Shown: positions 57,230-64,000 of the stretch, one piece after another | Layout of the letters: each line of letters starts with the position of its first letter | Numbering within the stretch: the first letter of the stretch is position 1 | Assembly: GCA_032207245.1 (NCBI GenBank) | Contig: CM063510.1 | Location: forward strand, 48,523,495-48,587,494 | Reading direction: 5' to 3' | Length of the DNA stretch: 64,000 nucleotides | From: Pardosa pseudoannulata | Taxonomy: Eukaryota; Arthropoda; Arachnida; Araneae; Lycosidae | Notes under the pieces: model-generated | Seen by the model: only the letters and a program-made list of their open reading frames with translations | The model's database searches: none | Told to the model about the DNA's origin: nothing | Program-made: the position numbers and the translations under genes

Positions 57230-57896
57230 CTGTGAGTGTAATATTACAAATAATTATCTTGTCTAAAGGATATCATGCAAATTGTTTGTTACAGAGCTCA
57301 TATATCAGAGAGCATTGGAAAAATCGAGTTAAGAGGATGACAGTCATTACAAAGTTTTTTAAAAATAAATTAATATATCAGAATTTCTAAAATTTGTACA
57401 TATATAAATAAATTGAAGCATGATTAAATTAATCACATAAAATTATTTTCTTGAAATTTATTAACATTTTTGTATAATACATTTTTATAGAACTGTTAAT
57501 ATTTTTGCGACTTCATTTTGCATCAATTCCTTTGTAAAATGTTTATCAACCAACACTATATTGGTATCCTTTTTAACTATCGACTTTATTTAGTTATTAA
57601 AACTCAACTTTGGTTTTGAAAGACCGAATTATTTCATGATAATTCTACACACGGACATAAAATACTGCCTAAATTAACTATTCAATCTATCTACAAAACA
57701 ATACCCAAATATGTTTGAAAGGTATTTTTAAATAATAATTGTATAAAACTAGAAGAAAAAATAAAATTTTAGCTCGCCTAAAACATCTTCAAATCGACAA
57801 ATATTTTTAAAAAATGAAATTTTAGAAAAGTTTTTCAATATTTAAAATATTTTTAAATATGATTTTTATTTTTTAATTGTGATTATTTTGTTATAA

Positions 57897-57985
57897 TATT
57901 TCCTTTATAATTATTTTTAGTAGTTATTTGTAGTTATTTAGTAGTTTTTAGTAGTTATTTTGTAGTAATTATTTTAATAGTTATG
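57897..57985. repeat. TAGTTATT-type minisatellite
   Basis: Imperfect copies of TTTTAGTAGTTATT and TAGTTATTT over about 90 bp. Confidence 0.75.
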
Positions 57986-57989
57986 TTTA

Positions 57990-59165
57990 TTGTACATGTA
58001 TAAAAAGATTGATTAATTTAAATTAATAATTATCAGAAATGGATTAAAATGTCCATTGCCCCTTTAAGAAGTGTCGGACATGCTAAATGATATTTTTTAT
58101 TCCTTCCAACTATAATAAAATATGTCCTTCCCTCCGCTAGTAAGAAAGAAAAAATAGTAGATACCGGAGTGCGTAATGTCTTATCGCTAAACTACTGTTA
58201 TTTTGATATCTGGTGAGATAAACTAGTCAGTAACAAACTGAAAAAAATCAACCTGCCGATATGAATAACAAAACTAGTCGTTAAGTAAATTGGAGTACGG
58301 GAAATCTGTGTAGATGTTGAGATAGTCAAGGTAATACGATTTGTAATAGAGAAAAGTGAGTGTGCGAAGAAAGGAAATGGCTTTTTCCCAGTCGTGCTCT
58401 TAAACATTAGCATGAGGAAGCGTGATTTGGGAATAATACTTGAGTAAAAACAAATTAACATCTGCTTGTCCGTTGCAGGGCTGGCGAAAGCAATTTTGTC
58501 GCTGTAGACAAATCCCCAAAATGTCGACCTAAGTTTTAAATAAACTTTAAAATTCTCATAAATTATAAAAGTGATAAGTTAATTAGAAAAATGATTGATA
58601 TGCCTAAAATTTTCTTAGAGTTAACATGAATTCCCATGTAAAATATTTATTGATCGATCTAGCCACTTGGGAATGTATAATACACTCATACATACATACT
58701 TCATTTCAATTTAATATCTTTTAAATGTCTCATCCTGAACTTTTTATCTTTTGAAAGTCATTGGTTTTTATCCTCATATTTGATATTATAATCTCACTTT
58801 ATTCACCTTTTTAATTCCACATATATTTCTTTTCTTATTTCTTATCGAAACATCACTTCGTTATTAAGTGTTAAACTCTGAAATTATTTTTAAAATATTT
58901 TTTTACTACTGAGTACTTGTGTTTGGCACAATATATCCCAGGAGGATTCAGTGCCATTAAGCTCCAACCAACCAACCAACCACCATCATTTCAATTTACG
59001 TTGACATGTTCAAAGCATTGGAATTCATCGGAACTGTGATGTAATGGGCCTGAAGGGAACTTGAGACACATCTTCTGTAGCTTTTGTAGCTTGTGGTACG
59101 AAGTGTGATTAAATACCGATAAAAACGAATAATATCATACAACCAACAACTGGAAAAGTTTGTGG
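57990..59165. other. No identified gene
   Basis: AT-rich region with (CCAA)n at 58966-58983. The - strand ORF 58198-58461 has no motif. Confidence 0.5.
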
Positions 59166-59169
59166 AAGG

Positions 59170-60090
59170 AATAATTGTGTTTTTGGGTGTGGATAGTCCC
59201 AAACCAAAGTATCTCGTGTTTTTTAATGAAACCCAATGGGATATCGATGCTAAGACAGAAGTTTCAAATTACTGTAGACATAACGACGGCCGGTACATTG
59301 TCTAAATTTGACAGCGACTTGGCAATACCCATAATTGTATCCAAGTGCACGAAGTCAATTCTTCTTCTCCCAGAGAACTGACGTTGATCCCATCTGCAAA
59401 GAGAGTTAGAATTTCAATAGAGTTTTAGACCCAGTGTAAGTCAGACAATTATCAGTTTGCCTTCCTCTCTCGTCTAACCATATATGTGATCGTCGCCTGT
59501 AGAGTTAGAGTCATTATGGAGTTGGGCACAGAAAGTCAATGTCATATTTAATGATGGTTTCATGCTTAGAATTAAAATTGATTCTCGCCTTATAATGATA
59601 TGGAAGAAAACTAACTTAGAACTCACTTTCAACCAAGAAACATTGCAGAAAGGTATTATTTTCCTTCAGGAGGAATCATATTGTGGAGAGAATTATTGTT
59701 GGATGGGCATACCCCACCTGCGAAAGGAGATCTGTTACAGCTAAATTAGATACAGATAAAGTTGAATCTTACATTCGACATTTTCGAAATGCTTACAGTT
59801 ATGGATTCATATTCGAAGGTGATAATTAACTTTCCCACCATGCCCTCATTGATGATTTATCCGAAAGTTAATATATCCATAGAATGCATTCATATGCTAG
59901 GTCTCCTAGCCTTAATCCTTAATAAAGACCAGGAGGAACTTGCCCAAAAAAGCTCAGAAAAAACTTGCCCATTAAGCCTCGTCAGCATTCTCCAAACCCT
60001 ACTCCAGAACTGAATAAAATTGACCCCCCGATTTGAATAACAATGACCACGCAAATCCCAACTTCTCCATAATAAAATATAGGAAATCAT
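59170..60090 (+). pseudogene. Heavily decayed Tc1/mariner-type transposase
   Basis: Across changing frames I can read an HTH-like SQTKVSRVF (about 59200), a core start IFNDGFMLRIKIDSRLIMIW (about 59547-59600) where active relatives have F.DESRF and a VW, GGIILW/WMGIPHL at about 59670-59715 corresponding to the MVWGGI..G.T segment, and ARSPSLNP at about 59900, the counterpart of ARSPDLNPIE. The order and spacing fit a Tc1-type transposase. Many stops and indels make it a relic. I did not find its TIRs. Confidence 0.6.
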
Positions 60091-60364
60091 TGAGTAGAAA
60101 GGGTAGCTACCAGAATTTATCGTGCATCATTTTGTAACTTAAAATCTACATTTTTAATAATTATTTTATGCTAAACTTCAAAGTACTGTTATGACCATGT
60201 TACCTGACCTTACATAACATCTTATTTTTGTTATAAATTAATGTCATCATTTGTTTAATTCTACATCCCAATGCCGAAATTTCCCCCTTTTCTATTTACA
60301 AATCTCTAAGTTTTCACATAAAGTACAATTTTACTAATTTATATCGCACCTATTTCTCGTGCAG

Positions 60365-60521
60365 GGCCCTTTCGAGTTCAGATTGTGTGCTTGGAGGAGG
60401 AAACCGATCTTTAAATGTATTGAGGAAAAAATTGAACGTGTAAAAAAACTGTGTTTACAAGGCAAGACTTTTACGTCGGGTGTTCAAGAAAACACATTTC
60501 TTTCACAATTATCACACAAGA
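60365..60521 (+). other. Exon-like block of unknown product
   Basis: A 3' splice site TATTTCTCGTGCAG ends at 60364, followed by 52 open codons (GPFEFRLCAWRRKPIFKCIE, then KIERVKKLCLQ) up to a strong donor GTGAGT at 60522. The peptide is basic and rich in Lys. No family recognised. It could be fortuitous. Confidence 0.15.
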
Positions 60522-60599
60522 GTGAGTGATCACTTGAATCTTTTCACAAGAGGCTTAAGATTATTCAGCATTTTTTTTTGAGTGTGAAGAGTAAGTTTT

Positions 60600-61965
60600 T
60601 ATAATTTAAATTAGCTCAAAAACCACACAGGCAGCAATTTATTTATTATAGAAGTAAAACTATTGTCCTGGGACAAGTGAAAAACATAACCAGTGTGCAG
60701 AAAATTAGTATTTTTCTACCGTTATTTTTGGGAGACGGGTAAAAAGAATTTAAGTCGGCGAACACTCTATTTTATACTTTTTTGTTAGGAAATTTTGCTA
60801 TTGAAAAACACGAATGGAAAAAAGGAGAGTTTTAGATAGATATTTTGGGGATAATAATTTTGATATATTACATATATATTTATATATTTATGAAAGTGTC
60901 GTAGTCACTAAATTGTGAACAGATATTTTTTTTATATCACTAGGCGGTCACTGTCAGTATTAAAAGATCTTCCACCAATCCTACCCTGTAATATGACATT
61001 ATAAGGGATATATGAAATTTATTCTTTAATATTGCTACCTGAAAAAATATGTTAGATAATTCATCTCTTAGTAACTAGTAATTTATCTGAAGATAAAATT
61101 AATTATAACGTGTTTTGAAATGATTTTTTGCATACAAATATAAATATGTTAAAGAAAAAAAATTATTATTTAAAAACGTAGAATAATACAAACTGTGCAA
61201 TACCAATTGCTTAAATGGAAGTATAGTTGCCATGCCAATTTCTTCGCAGTTATCGTCAAATTTTGGTACCCTTATTTTGCAAATTCATATTTTTCGGGTT
61301 TAACAGTGGCCTAGATTGTACTTTTAAGCCTTTTGTTTCAATGAAAATCGTCATAGGAATTGAATATGGTTATAATATACATTAAACGGATACTTTTTTG
61401 TTATCCAGTTATAAGAATGAATCTCCAAATATAGCTCTTTAATGTGTGGTGATTATGGGTCTTGTAAACATCACGTGACATGACTAATTATGACCAGATC
61501 ATAGGTTATACCAAAAGGTCGGGAGTAAAGTGAATAGTATTGTAAATTTGTGAAATTTGGGATTTTTAAGATCTATTTAATAGTACAGATAATAAATAAC
61601 TAAATAAGGTAATTAAAAATTAGTTAATAATAATATGAAATTTCCTTGGGATTTCAACGTAAATCTCTTCTATAAATTGTTAGATTTTACCACACTACAT
61701 AACTTTTGCATAAGGATAAATTTTATTTGAAAAGCTTTTGTTGTCCCTCAGGATGGTAATACCTCAAGTGTGCTTGCTAATTTATAACTCTATTATTGTG
61801 AGCTAAATAACAAGTAAAGAACATTGTGAATTATTTACATTGTCAGTACGTACATGTATTAATAGTATTATTGCATGGCAATAAAAGCAATAAGAAGATA
61901 GATTTAATATTATATCCTAAAACTTTAGAATTATAATTTTTTTTAATGACGTGGGGGCCCAGTTG
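60600..61965. other. No identified feature
   Basis: AT-rich sequence without an ORF above chance, repeat signature or TIR pair that I could match. Confidence 0.55.
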
Positions 61966-61969
61966 TACA

Positions 61970-62510
61970 TTAAAATGGCAGAATGTAGATTTATTATATT
62001 TATCTCAGAAACCTCACTTATTTTCTCTGATAATGTGCGAGAAAATCGTGGTTGACGAACTCTTGATTTTTATTGATAAGAGAAAAGGAAGTATATCAAG
62101 ATAGTGATAGAAACAGGTGGAACAACATTAAAAGGGAAGTATGTAGATTTTAATATTTGTCTAAGAAACATCCCTTAAGTTTTGTGGTAATGTGCGAGAA
62201 AACCGTGGTTGCTAAACTTTTGATCTTTCATTGATAAGATAAAAGGAAGTATCTCAAGATCGCCATAAAAACATGTGGGGTAACATTAAAATGGCAGCAC
62301 GTAGATTTTAATATTTATCTCGGAAACATCATTTATCTTTTGTGGGAATGTATGAGAAAATCGTGGTTGGGAAACTCTTGATCTTTTATTGATAAGAGAA
62401 AAGGAAGTATCTCAAGAAAAAAAAGAAGTATATCAAACATTTGGGGTAGCATTGAAATGACAGTTCTTAGATTTTAATATCTATCTCAGAAACATAGCTT
62501 GACAATGGTA
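61970..62510. repeat. Tandem repeat, ~157-bp unit, about 3.3 copies
   Basis: Each unit begins ATTAAAATGGCAG..GTAGATTT (61971, 62127, 62284, 62449). It continues with TCAGAAACATC, ATGTGCGAGAAAATCGTGGT, CTCTTGATCTTTTATTGATA and AGAGAAAAGGAAGTATCTCA. The fourth unit stops after the ATCTCAGAAACAT segment. Confidence 0.92.
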
Positions 62511-62707
62511 ATTCTTCCAGTTCTTTTGAAGAATAACTGAAGTTAAGTAGCATGAATACTTCCTCTATCTAATCAGAACTTGATAAATGAAATCTGTCAG
62601 GCTTGATGTATCCTCTTCTAAGCTAATTAATCTGTAACGTATGAGCAAGTCCAGATGGGTTTTTACGTATGATATACCAACTGTTGGGATTAGATGAACA
62701 ATACGGT

Positions 62708-62737
62708 CCCCCTACGTTTACGGGGGTAGTTAGGGGG
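62708..62737. repeat. G/C-rich hairpin in AT-rich DNA
   Basis: CCCCCTACGTTTACGGGGG forms a 5-bp C/G stem, extended weakly inside, and a second GGGGG follows at about 62732. It stands out from its AT-rich surroundings, but I cannot attach it to an element. Confidence 0.5.
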
Positions 62738-63020
62738 CTTAGCTCCGAATCTCATATAATTAGACATGAGAGGGAACTTGGTTAAAATTGATCTACGTTG
62801 TAAATCTTATAAACGTTATATCTTTTAATAAAGTTTATTAGAATGTCCCTAAAACGCCTAAACAAAATTTTTTGATACCATACATTACTGTTATAAGGGT
62901 ACACATCACCTTTAAACTTTCAGAAACTCGACATTTCTTAATCCTTTAAAACAAGCGTATTGAAATATTCAAATTAGAGCATCTAGAACTATATAATTTT
63001 TGAATGTAATATCATAGCTT

Positions 63021-63058
63021 TTTTTATTATAAGCTTTTATCAAAGCTTATAATAAAAA
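63021..63058. repeat. 17-bp perfect inverted repeat with 4-base loop
   Basis: TTTTTATTATAAGCTTT and AAAGCTTATAATAAAAA pair perfectly around TATC. Confidence 0.9.
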
Positions 63059-63327
63059 TATGAAAAGTTTTTGCTGGGTCTATAACCGTGTTGGGGTAAA
63101 TTTTAAATTGTTTGCAGTCGTCATGTTATGCGTGTGCTATTGAAATACGTAGAAAGTTCAAAAACACAGTTCATATCATTGATTAAACATTTTTTGATTC
63201 GACTCGAATGATAAAAATATAAACAAGATATTAAAATAAACTAAAGCAGTTTTCAACATATTATGTTCTATTTCCTTATGACTAACTTACCAAAACAACA
63301 TTTTTAGTAGCACCAAACAATCAGAGT

Positions 63328-63354
63328 AAAAAAAAAAAAAAAAAAAAAAAAAAA
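63328..63354 (+). repeat. Poly(A) tract
   Basis: Twenty-seven A residues followed by GGCCTAAGG. It could be the tail of a retroposed sequence, but no body is recognisable upstream. Confidence 0.9.
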
Positions 63355-63810
63355 GGCCTAAGGTGCTAACTTGGATACTCCATTTATACCACGGCTCATA
63401 GTTAAAATACATTTGCATAGAAGGACATGCGGTTACGACCGAAATGAAAATTTGTATCGATATTTTTATCGATAAGCCTTTCCAACACTTTTAACTTAAA
63501 ATACATTTTACACAAAACGATGTTTTTTTCTGCTTGCGTGTACTCTCTTAATAAAAAAAAAACTATTGCACATACGCATTTCAAATTTCTTCAGTAAATA
63601 CATTAGAGACATAAATTGAAAGTCTACCAACTTTTTTCGTTGTTTATTTTATTTGGTACTTAAGTATCGGAAATAAAATTTTTAAACATTGTTTTAGCCT
63701 TTTTGAAAATTCTATCCCGAGGTGTAAGATTTCTGATACTTTTTAAAAATTTAAATAGATAGAGAATTATTCTTAAAAATTATTATTTACAAAAAAGAAA
63801 AAAATATTAA

Positions 63811-64000
63811 CACATTGTATGCGGGACACGTACTAGTACGTTTTTTGACGGTTGGTACTTGAGAGAGGGTTACATACTAGTACGGGTTAGTGTAACAACA
63901 TGGTTTGTTTGTGGTTACAAAACTAACGGTATATACAGGAAAACGAAGCCGAATGTTCTTGTCTACTATATAGATTCTGGAAAAATTAAGACAAACAAAA
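63811..64000 (+). mobile_element. Left end of a second piggyBac-like element (truncated by window)
   Basis: TTAA at 63807-63810 is followed by CACATTGTATGCGGGACACG and the palindrome CGTACTAGTACG (63829-63840), with a second ACTAGTACG at about 63875. TTAACACATTG-type ends are common in piggyBac-like elements. The right end and any transposase would lie beyond the window. Confidence 0.5.

Noticed and set aside
58966..58983. Telomere-like repeat
   Set aside because: It is a short (CCAA)n run, not the arthropod TTAGG telomeric repeat.
61970..62510. CRISPR array
   Set aside because: Repeats are about 157 bp, contiguous and diverged with no unique spacers, and the genome is eukaryotic. The 45-bp and 70-bp arrays are rejected for the same reason.

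Overview
The window looks like nuclear DNA of an arthropod, plausibly a chelicerate such as a spider. The grounds are very AT-rich sequence, GT-AG introns, one animal E3-ligase gene, and many eukaryotic transposons, tRNA-derived SINEs, satellites and (TA)n microsatellites. There is no operon structure, CRISPR array or rRNA. The lineage is an inference; no single feature proves it.

The only host gene I can identify with confidence is the 3' end of an Arkadia/RNF111-type RING-H2 ubiquitin ligase on the + strand. Two coding exons (856-938 and 6563-6689) join in frame to make a complete RING-H2 finger and stop. The 5.6-kb intron between them holds a hAT-like non-autonomous element (1309-5295), which is itself interrupted by a decayed Tc1-like transposon (1850-4137). 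Downstream, 6690 to about 20660 is T-rich on the gene strand, has no convincing ORF and few mobile elements. It may be a very long 3' UTR or an ordinary downstream flank.

From about 21 kb the window becomes a transposon graveyard. It holds a piggyBac-like MITE (22011-22288) and a Ty3/Gypsy LTR retrotransposon (22858-26848) with both LTRs, a perfect 5-bp target duplication, broken gag-pol and a deleted integrase core. It also holds two tRNA-derived SINE families, at least four Helitron-like elements with A|TC...CTAG|T ends, a BEL/Pao integrase fragment, a roughly 70-bp satellite made of two alternating variants (38396-39480), and a satellite whose 330-bp units have MITE-like terminal inverted repeats (39901-41312). 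A 844-bp Tc1 deletion derivative sits inside the RNase H domain of a Jockey-like LINE (42300-43723).

From 46 to 64 kb there are more SINEs, Helitrons, MITEs, tandem repeats, a second decayed Tc1-like transposase (59170-60090), three weak exon-like tracts of unknown function, and the left end of a second piggyBac-like element running off the window.

I found no previously undescribed gene system. The most interesting signals concern genome architecture: the satellite built from TIR-bearing units, the A/B dimeric satellite, the nested Tc1-in-LINE insertion whose removal restores the reading frame, the Helitron family with a 40-bp perfect palindrome at a 3'-to-3' junction, and the long T-skewed tract after Arkadia.
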